Assembly (NCBI GenBank): GCA_018268995.1
Contig: JAFDVL010000030.1
Coordinates: forward strand, 73,356 to 137,355
DNA from: Acidobacteriota bacterium
GTDB taxonomy: Bacteria > Acidobacteriota > Blastocatellia > RBC074
Length of the DNA stretch: 64,000 nucleotides
Reading direction: 5' to 3'
Under the pieces are notes generated by a model that ran no database searches, was not told the DNA's origin, and was given only the letters and a program-made list of their open reading frames with translations. Below are positions 19,187-27,929 of this stretch, in pieces (the stretch's first letter is position 1; every line of letters begins with the position of its first letter). The translations under genes and the position numbers were made by a program.

Positions 19187-19900
19187 TCACTGTAAATTAT
19201 CGGGGCCAAATGTACGACCACAAGCGAGACACTGAAAGAAGGACTTACGCGTATCTTGGCCATCGGTAAAGCGAAGCTCGGTTTCTGCACAATAGGGACA
19301 AACCAGCGACTGGTCAGCAACTGCGGCACATCGTTGGTTGTAAACCAATAACCGCGCTTTCTCTTGCGCACGCCGCTGCTCCGATTCTTGCATCCGTTTT
19401 TCCCAACGCGCGTGTCGAGCCGCATAGTCAATCCGGTTTAGAATCACTTCAGCGGTCGGAAGATTAGCTTGCAGTGACGGCAAGACGGCGGCCAACGCCT
19501 CAGCTTCCAGCGGGTGGTCTGAGCGGTGGGGTTGTTCCCTCAACCATTTTTCCCAGTCCGCCAGTTTGACCCGAATGCAACTGCCGATCAGGAGCAACCG
19601 CACGTCTACTTCGGCAATGGGTTCGTCGGGATTGACCGTCACCAATACCTTGTCATTCAACCAGACCTTTGACCAGAAGGCGCTCTCCTGCTCAATCTCA
19701 ATCCACATTTGCGCATAGGCCGCAGCAAAGACCGAGCGATAAGGCCAGCCAGCGTAACAATCCCAGTGCATCGGGGCATCACAATACCGCTCCAACCCTG
19801 CGGGAACAGGAAAGACACCCCAGGTTGCAAAGAGCGGCTTATCGGGATCAAACACGTCTTCACAAATAGCGCAAGTTGAGTTCGCTGTAATAATCGCCAT
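19187..19900 (-). CDS. Cys-rich (zinc-ribbon) protein of unknown function
   Basis: 237 residues with no signal peptide. There are two metal-binding-looking clusters: at the N-terminus CAICEDVF, then RYCDAPMHWDCY (about 10-50), a RING/treble-clef-like spacing; and at the C-terminus CPYCAETELRF, then FFQCLACGRTFG (about 200-230), a classical zinc ribbon. A charged helical segment links them (WEKRMQESEQRRAQEKARLL). It is probably a cytoplasmic nucleic-acid- or protein-binding adaptor; no enzyme motif is visible. It converges with the TMEM175 gene and lies downstream of the GH43-like gene on the same strand. Confidence 0.6.
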   Translation of the reverse strand: MAIITANSTCAICEDVFDPDKPLFATWGVFPVPAGLERYCDAPMHWDCYAGWPYRSVFAAAYAQMWIEIEQESAFWSKVWLNDKVLVTVNPDEPIAEVDVRLLLIGSCIRVKLADWEKWLREQPHRSDHPLEAEALAAVLPSLQANLPTAEVILNRIDYAARHARWEKRMQESEQRRAQEKARLLVYNQRCAAVADQSLVCPYCAETELRFTDGQDTRKSFFQCLACGRTFGPDNLQ

Positions 19901-19946
19901 AGCAATTGCCTCTGAGTGATTCGCTTACCTGCCCGCTGTAGTTATA

Positions 19947-20996
19947 TCAGGGCAGTGCGGCGATCCGCTTCAGCACGTCATCGCATTCCATTCCCCATAA
20001 CGCCCAATGCTGCTTGATGTAATACCCGGAGTGCGCGCCCTGAAAATACAGATACCATTTGCGCCGGAATTGATAGAGCGCCGGCGTCGCCACGTGAAAG
20101 AGCGTTTCATCTGCATAGCCAGGCCATCGCGTCTGGTCAATCAGAAGCGTTGGCGCTTTCTTCCATCCCCTTGTCAAACTCGTGCTCGTCGCAACATCCG
20201 CGCCCCAGCGCGTGCCGCCATTGTAGCCTTCATACAACAGCACATACCGCTGCCCGATTTTGTAGACCTGATGCCATTCGATGTATTGCTGTTCCGGTGC
20301 GGCACTCAACAAATCCGCCCCCGGTACTTTCGCCCAGCGCAACCCATCCCGCGAGGTGGCTAACCGGATGCCCGGCAACACGGCCTTCGATGTGCGATAG
20401 GAATAGAGCGAATACCACTGCCCCCGTTCGCGGAAGACTGCGCCCTGCGACACATACGTTTCATCATCGCGGCCTTGTCCGTTGGGAGACAGAATCGGAT
20501 TCTCCGCATACCGTTTGATCCGATTCGGCACGACCTGACTGTAGCCGTCTTTCCCTGCCGGACAGGTCGCCAAGCCAATCGCATCGTTATGCGTATTGAA
20601 ATTGCTGCCAGTGTAATAAATCCAATACTCGTCGCGCGCCTGATGATAGAGTACGGTATCCAACCGAATGGCCGAGGCTTCAAAGGAAATAGTAGGATCG
20701 CTGACCAAAATCGGATTGTCCGCGTCTTCGTGCCAAATCAACGGCTCCGACATGTTCGCCCAGGCTTTGCCAATCGCGCCCGCACTGCCGCCGAGCTTCA
20801 TGCCGGAATAAAACATGATCAGCTTCGTCGGGTCTTTCGGATTGACGAGGATGCAGGGTTCGTTGACTTGCCCATCCTTCCAACCACCGCCGTAATTGAT
20901 GATCTTGGTCGGCGACTGCGCCGCGAGCGTCAGGTGCAACGCCCATAGCAGGCAGAGCAGAACGGTGCTGTCTCGTAGCAATTTCCAACGTGTCAT
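19947..20996 (-). CDS. Secreted GH43-like five-bladed beta-propeller
   Basis: 349 residues: signal peptide (MTRWKLLRDSTVLLCLLWAL, cleavage near LAAQ), then repeated propeller blades (QVNEPCILVNPKDPTKLIMF, WIYYTGSNFNTHNDAIGLAT, DETYVSQGAVFRERGQWYSL, YADETLFHVATPALYQFRRK). Acidic residues recur at the blade starts, as in clan GH-F/GH43 and GH130-like enzymes. It probably cleaves or binds a glycan outside the cell. The gene follows the esterase by 39 bp on the same strand, which fits a small polysaccharide-processing operon. Activity and linkage cannot be read from sequence. Confidence 0.7.
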   Translation of the reverse strand: MTRWKLLRDSTVLLCLLWALHLTLAAQSPTKIINYGGGWKDGQVNEPCILVNPKDPTKLIMFYSGMKLGGSAGAIGKAWANMSEPLIWHEDADNPILVSDPTISFEASAIRLDTVLYHQARDEYWIYYTGSNFNTHNDAIGLATCPAGKDGYSQVVPNRIKRYAENPILSPNGQGRDDETYVSQGAVFRERGQWYSLYSYRTSKAVLPGIRLATSRDGLRWAKVPGADLLSAAPEQQYIEWHQVYKIGQRYVLLYEGYNGGTRWGADVATSTSLTRGWKKAPTLLIDQTRWPGYADETLFHVATPALYQFRRKWYLYFQGAHSGYYIKQHWALWGMECDDVLKRIAALP

Positions 20997-21035
20997 AAGC
21001 TATTGCAATATTCGTAGAGAACAACTGCCCTGACG

Positions 21036-22733
21036 CTATTTCGCTGCCGTCTTGGTCTGTGTCGTTTGATTGATCCGCGTCCACATCATTCGCACCAATT
21101 CAGCATTCGTGAACGGCTGCCAGCCGTGCGGCTTCATCGGTCGTCCGTATGCAAACACGGCGTTGGCCTTCGGCTGGTCGGCGGCTTTGAGAAAATCTTC
21201 CAAGTGATAGACCGCAAGGTTCAAATAGTAGTTGTCCATGTCGCCGCAATAGACGTGAATTTTGCCGACGAGATCAGGGCCGATCTGCGCCCAGTTTTTT
21301 TCCAGGTAATAGCGCAGATCGTAGCCGTTGTCGCGCATATACAACGCGACCTCACGATCAATTTTACCCGTCAGCCGATCCCAGATCGGACGCGGATACC
21401 CGTCCTTGCCCACCGGCCCATACGCCGCATCCCACGCCGCGATTTGTTGCCCCGAACGCACGTTGCTACCGAGCACTGCTTCCAAGCGAGACATCTCGCG
21501 CATCGTTAACGTAACCTGCCCGTTGGCATCACGCGACAGCGGGCGAATCAACTTTGCCCAATCGCCACTCGGCACTTCAAACGCATTGTCGTCTTCGTAC
21601 ACGTTCGACATTTGATAGCGACGGAAATCCACCGGGTCGGGATACATTGACCAGGTGCCTTTGAAAAACTTCGGATGCAGGATTTGCAACGCCAACGATT
21701 CCCAGCCGCCCGTCGAACCGCCTGTCAGCACACGCGCCTGTGGTTCGGCACGCAAGCGAAAGTTTTTCTCCAGATACGGAATCAACTCAGTGAGCAGCGC
21801 ATCGCCATACGGCCCGTTGTTGGCGGAATTCACAGCATACGAATCATCGTAGTACGGCGTCGGATGCTGAAACGTGACGGCGACCATGCGCGGGAAATCG
21901 TCAGACATCCACGCCTGCGAGAATTCATACGACGTTTCGCGCGCGCTGCGTTTCAACCGCGTCTGTCGCTGCTCCTCACTTTCCGCCATCGCCGGTGGCA
22001 GGGTCGTAAACCCAAACGGTGCGCCAAGTCCGAAATGGCCTTGAATGTAAATGGCCGGATACTTCTGATTCGTGTCCTGCTCGTAGCCCTTCGGCAACAG
22101 CACTGTCGCGCCAATGTACATCGGATGGCCCCAGAATTCGGTCAGCAACTTACTCTGAATCTTCACCCGTTTGACCCATTCGGTATCAGGCGGAATCACA
22201 ACGGGCGGCAGCTTCTTCGTTAAACTGAGCTTGACGTTGAATCCGGCAGCCGGGTCAAGGCGGATTTGCTGCACTTCGCTGACCAGATTGCCCGGCGAGC
22301 GATTCCACTGCTGACCTTCCCACTGATCCATGTGAACCCAGATCGTGTGACCGTCTTTGCGCTGCACCTGGGTATAGACGTTCAGCAGCGCCTGCACAAA
22401 GTAATCACCCGCAGGAAGCTGGCTCAAACTCTCCACCGGATAGCCAAGTACGCCCGCGTCAAGCACCGCCGTCTCACCGGCTTTGAGCGCGTTCACATCC
22501 AGCCCATAAAACGGTACGGAAGCGTTGTACGAACCCGCCTGCAACCGTGGCTCGACACGATTGTTTTTTGAGATGATGACGAACACGCGCCCAGTGATCG
22601 GCCCAGCATCAATCTCAGCGGGATACGAAATCTCAAAGCGTGTCGCCGCCAGCGCGGAGAGAGAGAGGAGAAGAAATAAGGTGAGGCACGAAATGATCCT
22701 CACCGTTCGGCTTCGTTGCTGTCTTGTTTTCAT
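21036..22733 (-). CDS. Secreted alpha/beta-hydrolase esterase (esterase D type)
   Basis: 565 residues from the ATG at 22733, which has AGGAA upstream and starts a signal peptide (MKTRQQRSRTVRIISCLTLF, then LLLSLSALAA). An N-terminal beta domain (about 30-190) is followed by a putative-esterase alpha/beta hydrolase with nucleophile motif GGSTGGW and oxyanion region YIQGHFGLGAPFG; the catalytic His is probably in the PHGWQPF segment near the end. It probably cleaves an ester bond in a secreted polysaccharide or conjugate. It lies 39 bp upstream of the GH43-like gene in the same direction. The frame is open further upstream but with unlikely composition. Confidence 0.8.
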   Translation of the reverse strand: MKTRQQRSRTVRIISCLTLFLLLSLSALAATRFEISYPAEIDAGPITGRVFVIISKNNRVEPRLQAGSYNASVPFYGLDVNALKAGETAVLDAGVLGYPVESLSQLPAGDYFVQALLNVYTQVQRKDGHTIWVHMDQWEGQQWNRSPGNLVSEVQQIRLDPAAGFNVKLSLTKKLPPVVIPPDTEWVKRVKIQSKLLTEFWGHPMYIGATVLLPKGYEQDTNQKYPAIYIQGHFGLGAPFGFTTLPPAMAESEEQRQTRLKRSARETSYEFSQAWMSDDFPRMVAVTFQHPTPYYDDSYAVNSANNGPYGDALLTELIPYLEKNFRLRAEPQARVLTGGSTGGWESLALQILHPKFFKGTWSMYPDPVDFRRYQMSNVYEDDNAFEVPSGDWAKLIRPLSRDANGQVTLTMREMSRLEAVLGSNVRSGQQIAAWDAAYGPVGKDGYPRPIWDRLTGKIDREVALYMRDNGYDLRYYLEKNWAQIGPDLVGKIHVYCGDMDNYYLNLAVYHLEDFLKAADQPKANAVFAYGRPMKPHGWQPFTNAELVRMMWTRINQTTQTKTAAK

Positions 22734-23006
22734 GAGCGTTCCTATTGCCAAGCGCGCCTTCGTCACATTTTCTGGACGCGCGTGTCTGCGGTTGTTATGG
22801 GTATTGCTCTGTGTACAGAATACGGTGGGAATAGTACCTGATTGCTCGCGCTCGCGCCAAAGTGATGGCGGCGGCACGTCGGTTGATTTTGCGCGTGCCT
22901 TGCTTTCCTCATTGCCGTTGCTTCGTCGTGTGCGCAATGTTCAAGGCGAACCAGCCCTGCTCATCAATGCACTCTGTGCTTCTGAGAGGGCTTATTGCCG
23001 AGTCCT
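22734..23006. other. Intergenic region upstream of the esterase
   Basis: No gene supported. It must hold the promoter of the esterase pair, but I could not pick a convincing one. It runs into the dispersed repeat at 23007. Confidence 0.4.
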
Positions 23007-23200
23007 AAACAGATAGGAAAGAATGGGGCTGGTTTGTTGCCCTCGTAGGTTCACCTTGCCGCTCTCGCTTCCAACCAACGTCGCGCGAGAAACACCTTGA
23101 TGGGCGCACTACCCCACCATTCTTTCCTATCTGTTTCGGCCCAGTGAGCAGACGGCATCAGATCACCAGAAAGAAACTCAGGTAAGACTTACATGCGTTT
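23007..23200. repeat. Dispersed MITE-like repeat, best-preserved copy
   Basis: The left end AAACAGATAGGAAAGAAT (23007-23024) is exactly inverted as ATTCTTTCCTATCTGTTT (23119-23136), giving a 130-bp core with perfect 18-bp terminal inverted repeats. An outer block follows, with ACCAGAAAGAAAC and the palindromic GTAAGACTTAC (to 23200), which recurs inverted beside the copy at 63291-63413. It contains no open frame. Confidence 0.85.
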
Positions 23201-23282
23201 ATGCGCGACCGTTCGGCGAATTCTGAATCGCGGATTGAATGGGTATTTGGATTTGATTCCCACTTGTGAAATCAATGCCGCG

Positions 23283-25469
23283 TTACAGCCCGACTCCATC
23301 AAACGAGACTTCGGCGGCGGCGGCGTTGAGTAAGCGAATATATTCAGCCACGTCGTAAACGATTGGCGTTTCACTCGCTGCTACCATTACGCGCTCAGTC
23401 TTGTCTTTGGCCTTCGTGTCCTTCAGCACATAGCTCAGCCGTTCGCCCGGATGCACCGGCACACCAGCGGCGCGGTACTGCTCGGCGGCTAAGGCGGCGC
23501 GCGTGCTGACGGCGTATTCTTCCGGTTCTCGGCTCAAGACTTGTTGGACAGCGAGTTGTTTGGCCCCGATCTCCCCGCGCTCAAGTTGCGCGAGATATGT
23601 TTGGACGAGCGCATCCAACTGCGGCTGCATCTGCTGACGGGCGGCAAGCGTGTGCGCTTGGGTGAGTAAGGCGAGTAGTTGCTGTTGCACTTCCTTGATG
23701 AATTCCGGTGTGTCGCTGCGACGGCAGGCTAACCCACGCACTTTCATTTCGCCGTGCGTGAATAAACCGAAATACCGATGCGGGACAGGACGGGTGGGAT
23801 TTGATTTGGACGGTAAGAACTCCAGCCACCGATAGACGCCTTCGAGCGACATTTCGATTTTCGTCGCCATCGTGATCCGATCACAGAGTTGCTTCACGTC
23901 GTTTTCATTGAGACCGGGCTTGCGAATCCAGAGGCTGTCGGTCAGGGCGTGCAACACTTCATAGCCGTAGCTTTCGGCAAGCTCTTTCGCTTGCAGCAGC
24001 GTTTCCCGGCCCCACGCGGTGACAGCTTCGTGCGCTTCAATTCTGCCAAACCTCGCATTTTTATAACCCAAATATCCAAAACAACTCACCAGCATCCATT
24101 TGATCGCCGTGCGCTGCGCCGCCAGCATCGCGCGTTCGTGTTCATCGTCGGTCTGCTTGGCTTGCAGCTTTAATTGTCGTCGTCGTTCAATCAGCGGTTC
24201 CAGCGTGGTGCCCATGAGTCCGCGTCGCTTCCGACAGACGTTGTAGTGCGCTTCCGGTACTTCCGTGTTCTCGCAACAACCACACAACACCGTTTCCGGT
24301 GACAGGTTGTAGCGCACCATGAGGCTTGGGTACATGCTGGCGAAGTCGATTTCTGCGACATTCTCAAACGCTCCGACAGGCGGTTGAAACACCATTCCGC
24401 CTTTGTCTACCGTAAGCAACGACAAGCCCGATTTATAGGCTTCCGGCTCGCTTTTGCGCCAGGGCACAAGCATTCCTTGTTGCAGCGCCGTATCCAGTGT
24501 CATCGCGCTCATTGCTGAACCCGGTGACAAGCGCGCGACCCGTTGCACAGGGGTGCGGGAGAGCCGCGCGAGTTCGATTACCCCGGCGAGTTTCCCTTCG
24601 TGGTAGGTAAACGAATTCGTGGCGTCCAGATGCCAGCGACCAAAGAGTGGATAGTTCGGCCCTTTGTAGATCACACGCCCGTAGCTGAAGTAGGTGCGCC
24701 CTTCCGTTTCGATGCGGCGCGTCGTCACGACCTGGTCTCGATCTAACTTGAGTGGCGTGTTCGTCTGCTTGGCGAGTTGCAGCAGCGTCGGAATCAAAAT
24801 CGTATCGCCGCGCTCGGACAGCAGTAGGTCAGGATTTTGCTCCGCGAGGAAGGCATTGAATTGCTCAATCGTATTGGCATCCGCTTGTAATGGCAGCGTT
24901 AGTTCCGCGTCGGCGCATTCCAGGATCAACCGACTGTGGGGATTGAGTGGCTGTAACTTTTCGCCGTGCATTTTCAGGATGCGCAAATCGGGCAGGCAAT
25001 AATTCATCTCCCACATCGAGTCCGTCGCCGCAATCGCCTGCACATTCCCAAACTGGTCAATCTCCGCCGTGAGACGACAGGTCGGAAACAATTGGCGCAG
25101 GGTGCAGTAATGCTGCGCGACGGGGATGTCAAAGTTGTAGAACTGGAAATGCTCATCCAGCGCGGCGGCCATCGTGCGCAATTTCGGCAGCAGCGACGCA
25201 TCGGCGACATTCAATTCAAACGCTTGAATCGTGTTTCCTGACCAGAACTCGATACGCTCGACCCAACGCCCGCCCGTAATCAAGCCTTGCCGATAGAGTG
25301 TCGCACACAAGCGTTTGAGTGCTTCCATCTCGCCTGTCACACAAAAGGGCGGACGAAATTCGTCGGTGAGTTTTAGTAACTGGCCGTCGTCAATGTAGAC
25401 CCAAAGCGTCAGCGCCGTCCCCATCTCTTCCAAATCAAACAGCCAGCCCTCAATGGTCGTCGTCTTCAT
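23283..25469 (-). CDS. B-family DNA polymerase, likely proofreading-deficient
   Basis: 728 residues from the second in-frame ATG (25469), which has GGAG seven bases upstream. Polymerase motif A is DFASMYPSLMVRYN (about 380), motif B is KWMLVSCFGYLGYKNARFG, and motif C is ALTDSLWI, keeping the essential second Asp of D-T-D-S but with Leu for the first. The N-terminal half lacks recognisable exonuclease motifs: the expected N-x-D-x-F-D region reads NPDLLLSERGD. It therefore probably extends DNA without proofreading. The gene overlaps the preceding small gene by 20 bases and is last in a LexA-led cassette, which suggests damage-induced synthesis. Confidence 0.85.
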   Translation of the reverse strand: MKTTTIEGWLFDLEEMGTALTLWVYIDDGQLLKLTDEFRPPFCVTGEMEALKRLCATLYRQGLITGGRWVERIEFWSGNTIQAFELNVADASLLPKLRTMAAALDEHFQFYNFDIPVAQHYCTLRQLFPTCRLTAEIDQFGNVQAIAATDSMWEMNYCLPDLRILKMHGEKLQPLNPHSRLILECADAELTLPLQADANTIEQFNAFLAEQNPDLLLSERGDTILIPTLLQLAKQTNTPLKLDRDQVVTTRRIETEGRTYFSYGRVIYKGPNYPLFGRWHLDATNSFTYHEGKLAGVIELARLSRTPVQRVARLSPGSAMSAMTLDTALQQGMLVPWRKSEPEAYKSGLSLLTVDKGGMVFQPPVGAFENVAEIDFASMYPSLMVRYNLSPETVLCGCCENTEVPEAHYNVCRKRRGLMGTTLEPLIERRRQLKLQAKQTDDEHERAMLAAQRTAIKWMLVSCFGYLGYKNARFGRIEAHEAVTAWGRETLLQAKELAESYGYEVLHALTDSLWIRKPGLNENDVKQLCDRITMATKIEMSLEGVYRWLEFLPSKSNPTRPVPHRYFGLFTHGEMKVRGLACRRSDTPEFIKEVQQQLLALLTQAHTLAARQQMQPQLDALVQTYLAQLERGEIGAKQLAVQQVLSREPEEYAVSTRAALAAEQYRAAGVPVHPGERLSYVLKDTKAKDKTERVMVAASETPIVYDVAEYIRLLNAAAAEVSFDGVGL

Positions 25470-25809
25470 CGTCATTCTCCGCAGGCAACAAACGGGGCTG
25501 GTTGAAAGTGATAGGGACTGGCAGTTGTACCGGCGCTGGTTCAGGCAACTGCAATTGGGCGCGCAAGGCTTTATTTTCAGCTTCCAGGGCCGATACTCGT
25601 TTGCTCAACCCCAGCAGCATTGTCAGATAGATGGATTCCTTTGGTTCGGGCGCGGCGGCATACATCCCGGCCTGAATATGCAGGCGTGCCGTCTCAAACA
25701 AACGATCCCATTCCAATTGGTCTTCCTGCCGTAAGGCGCGGCGCACCTTGTTCCAACGTTGCTGGTAGCTGTCGAGCATTTGCGTAAACGTCGCCACGGT
25801 TCGTCCCAT
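25450..25809 (-). CDS. Small coiled-coil protein of the LexA-PolB cassette
   Basis: 119 residues. AGGAGAG lies before the ATG at 25809. The first 50 residues are helical and basic (FTQMLDSYQQRWNKVRRALR). A heptad-like helix follows (MLLGLSKRVSALEAENKALR), then a Pro-rich linker and a very acidic tail (ENDDEDDDH). The gene overlaps the RecA-fold gene by 116 bases upstream and the polymerase by 20 bases downstream. No family is recognised; the position suggests an accessory subunit of the polymerase. Confidence 0.7.
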   Translation of the reverse strand: MGRTVATFTQMLDSYQQRWNKVRRALRQEDQLEWDRLFETARLHIQAGMYAAAPEPKESIYLTMLLGLSKRVSALEAENKALRAQLQLPEPAPVQLPVPITFNQPRLLPAENDDEDDDH

Positions 25810-26425
25810 ATTGGTTTCTCTCCTGTTCTGTGAGGTGTTGCAGTCCGGCGCGTAGTTTGGTCGTTAGTGTCACGGTCTCTTTGCCGCTCACATCCAGTAC
25901 GCGATGCGAGACACGCTGCAAATCATCGAGAAAATAACTGCGGCGGGTTTTCAAGCGCGGCGGTTGCTGAATGACGAGTAGTGCCAAGCCTTGCGCTGTC
26001 AGCCGTACCGTGCGCCAGAGCGTGCGATAGTAAAGTCGCGCCGCATCGGTGTTCGGCACGTCTTCATCCAGAAACGACGTACACAGCCCCGACACAATCA
26101 CCAGTCCCGTTTCGTTTTCCGGGCGCAGGCGCAATACCAACTCCGTCAATTGATAGGCCGTGAACGCACGGGCAATCTGCATCTGTCCCAGCGCAACTTC
26201 GGCATACATATCGAGTGCTTCGGCTTCCTCGGCCACACGATAGGGATCGAACTTATTGTCGCCGCAAATCCAGCGCACAGTGCGCCCCTGCTGCGTCACG
26301 CGCGTGGCGACGTTCAAGCCCAAAGTAGTTGCCTGCGCACCCCAGAGCGTACACGTGCGGCCTGCGACAGCCGCCGCGAGCGCAGCCTGTGGTGCGGCAC
26401 TGACGGGTAAAGTCTTCGTCAACAT
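25694..26425 (-). CDS. RecA-fold protein without a Walker A loop (ImuA-like in context)
   Basis: 243 residues from ATG 26425 (MLTKTLPVSAAPQAALAAAV); the longer open frame upstream is low-complexity and basic and looks non-coding. The pattern follows a RecA/RadA ATPase core: TCTLWGAQATTLGLNVATRV sits where Walker A is expected but lacks G-x-x-G-x-G-K-T. A hydrophobic Walker-B-like strand LVIVSGLCTSFL is present. LDDLQRVSHRVLDVSGKETV follows. It therefore probably does not hydrolyse ATP. The context (LexA upstream, polymerase downstream) parallels imuA in imuA-imuB-dnaE2 mutagenesis cassettes. The C-terminal 116 bases overlap the next gene. Confidence 0.65.
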   Translation of the reverse strand: MLTKTLPVSAAPQAALAAAVAGRTCTLWGAQATTLGLNVATRVTQQGRTVRWICGDNKFDPYRVAEEAEALDMYAEVALGQMQIARAFTAYQLTELVLRLRPENETGLVIVSGLCTSFLDEDVPNTDAARLYYRTLWRTVRLTAQGLALLVIQQPPRLKTRRSYFLDDLQRVSHRVLDVSGKETVTLTTKLRAGLQHLTEQERNQYGTNRGDVYANARQLPATLEQGAPRLTAGRPIGMGSFV

Positions 26426-26529
26426 ACGATCCAAGTTTGGGGAGTTTCTCTGGCGGCAACTAGGCACACGAAACCCACGAAAGAGGGGGGCTTTCACTCT
26501 TTCAATCCGTCGCCGCTGTTTCCCTGATC

Positions 26530-27144
26530 CTAACGACTTGATTTGATTTTGCGGCGAATCAGCCCGGCGAACACACCTTGCACCCGCACTTGCGCGGGTG
26601 CGGTCAGGATTTGCGTCTGATGACGCTTGTTCGCGGGCTTGAGCCAAATCTCTTTGCCTTTGCGGTAGAAGTATTTGATGGTCGCACCGGCATCGTTCAC
26701 CGAGACAATCGCCAACGCGCCATTCTCGACCGTATCCACAGGGTCAATGATGACCAGATCGCCGTCCAGAATCCCAGCCTCAATCATCGAGTCGCCTTTC
26801 ACGATGAGTGCATAACGATTGGGTTTGTACAGGTCTGCTGGGACGCATACGGTTTCATCGGCGTACTGCAATTCCACCGGCTTGCCCGCCGCGACCTTTC
26901 CCAGTAACGGCAACCGATATTCAGGATCGCTCGTTGGTTCCTTCAGCAGCTTGATCGCACGTGTGGCGTTCGGAATACGCTGTATGTACCCTTCACGCTC
27001 AATGACGGTGAGTTGTTCCTGCACGCTGGAGCGCGACTTGAAGCCGAAGTGCGCCTGGATTTCCGCGAGGGTTGGCGCGCAATGGTGTTGCGCCTGGTAG
27101 CGCAATAGGAACTGTAAAATTTCTTCTTGCCTTGGCGTCAACAT
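26530..27144 (-). CDS. lexA: LexA repressor
   Basis: 204 residues from ATG 27144; an upstream in-frame TTG would add ten residues. The N-terminal winged helix is LTPRQEEILQFLLRYQAQHH...APTLAEIQAHFGFKSRSSVQ. The self-cleavage site is the Ala-Gly in GKVAAGKPVE. The catalytic Ser is in VKGDSMIEAGI and the Lys in GATIKYFYRKG. It represses SOS genes and is inactivated when RecA filaments trigger its cleavage. It leads a minus-strand cassette with the RecA-fold protein, the small coiled-coil protein and the PolB polymerase, and has its own apparent operator array just upstream. Confidence 0.95.
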   Translation of the reverse strand: MLTPRQEEILQFLLRYQAQHHCAPTLAEIQAHFGFKSRSSVQEQLTVIEREGYIQRIPNATRAIKLLKEPTSDPEYRLPLLGKVAAGKPVELQYADETVCVPADLYKPNRYALIVKGDSMIEAGILDGDLVIIDPVDTVENGALAIVSVNDAGATIKYFYRKGKEIWLKPANKRHQTQILTAPAQVRVQGVFAGLIRRKIKSSR

Positions 27145-27171
27145 ATTCTTCTCATAACTACTGGTTCCGTA

Positions 27172-27210
27172 CAATGGCGAACATTACCGAACATTGCCGA
27201 ACACTGTCAA
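27172..27210 (-). promoter_or_regulatory. lexA promoter with three phased CGAAC/GTTCG operators
   Basis: On the minus strand TTGACA (27210-27205) is followed 18 bases later by TAATGT. The spacer and -10 contain GTTCG three times, exactly 10 bp apart (CGAAC on plus at 27178, 27188 and 27198). This places repeats on one face of the helix between -35 and -10, as expected for LexA autorepression. The direct-repeat form differs from the palindromic SOS box of Gram-positives. Confidence 0.7.
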
Positions 27211-27327
27211 GGTCTTTGTGTAGAGAAGCGTAAGCCAGGCAAAGATTTTGAGGAGAGAAGGGCGCGAATGATAAAATGATTGGCAACTGGCAGCTAAAAT
27301 TCTAATGGCTGAGACGCTGCCGAATCC

Positions 27328-27349
27328 GAGGGAGTCCAACGACTCCCTC
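27328..27349. terminator. Perfect 9-bp hairpin
   Basis: GAGGGAGTC-CAAC-GACTCCCTC, followed on the plus strand by TTACTATTT. It lies between the lexA promoter and the small minus-strand gene ending at 27540, and probably insulates them. Confidence 0.5.
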
Positions 27350-27539
27350 TTACTATTTGGCCCTGCTTTCATGGGCTTTTCTGTTGCCCCGCTGCTATAA
27401 CTTGGGATGCGGTAAGCCGTGCAGGAACGCCAGCCCCATTATGTTCGCTGCCTGTTCCCTCTCGGTAATGGGGAAGCTTCTCCATCCTTTGGAATCACTC
27501 CAATCTTCGTCTGTTTGTAGCTCGGTTTCATCTCTCCAC

Positions 27540-27851
27540 TCATACCGTTTCTTCCCCCGTTTCAGAATCCCAAAATTCACGGTAGGTGTTGATGTAGCTG
27601 ACGGTCGCAGCAGGGTCAATTGTGAAGTAATAGCGACACAATTGCTTGAACAGTTGCAACGCCGGTTCATAACCACAATGGTCGAGCAACCGATCTAAGG
27701 TCGCTTCGATGTGGCGCACGTCCCGGCTGCGCGAACACATGATAGTTTGCACGATGGGCGTGTATTGCCGCACCGCTTGTTGATGCAGGTTGTTGAGCGC
27801 GGCGGCGAGTTCGCGCACGGATTGGAAGAGTTCTGGGTAGCTCTCATTCAT
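27540..27851 (-). CDS. Small hypothetical protein
   Basis: 103 residues, mostly helical, with Leu spacing suited to a helical bundle (YPELFQSVRELAAALNNLHQ; ATLDRLLDHCGYEPALQLFK). There is no signal peptide and no recognised family. It reads in the same direction as the DUF1016 gene upstream, 73 bases after a strong hairpin that probably ends that transcript. No ribosome site is evident. It could be a remnant of a mobile or defence gene; I hold it as a probable but unproven gene. Confidence 0.4.
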   Translation of the reverse strand: MNESYPELFQSVRELAAALNNLHQQAVRQYTPIVQTIMCSRSRDVRHIEATLDRLLDHCGYEPALQLFKQLCRYYFTIDPAATVSYINTYREFWDSETGEETV

Positions 27852-27902
27852 AACTTTGGCGGTGCGATTCTGCTTGGCCCTAAAGGTTTCACACGCTCTG
27901 AC

Positions 27903-27929
27903 AATAAGTCAGATGGCATCTGACTTATT
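27903..27929 (-). terminator. 12-bp perfect inverted repeat at the end of the DUF1016 gene
   Basis: AATAAGTCAGAT-GGC-ATCTGACTTATT. The stop codon of the nuclease gene lies inside the stem. On the minus strand TTGTCAGAGC follows, so the U-run is weak; it is terminator-like or an RNA-stabilising hairpin. Confidence 0.5.

Noticed and set aside
26426..26647. N-terminal extension of the RecA-fold protein
   Set aside because: The 74 extra residues are basic and low in hydrophobics and run into the lexA 3' end; the ATG at 26425 starts the folded part.
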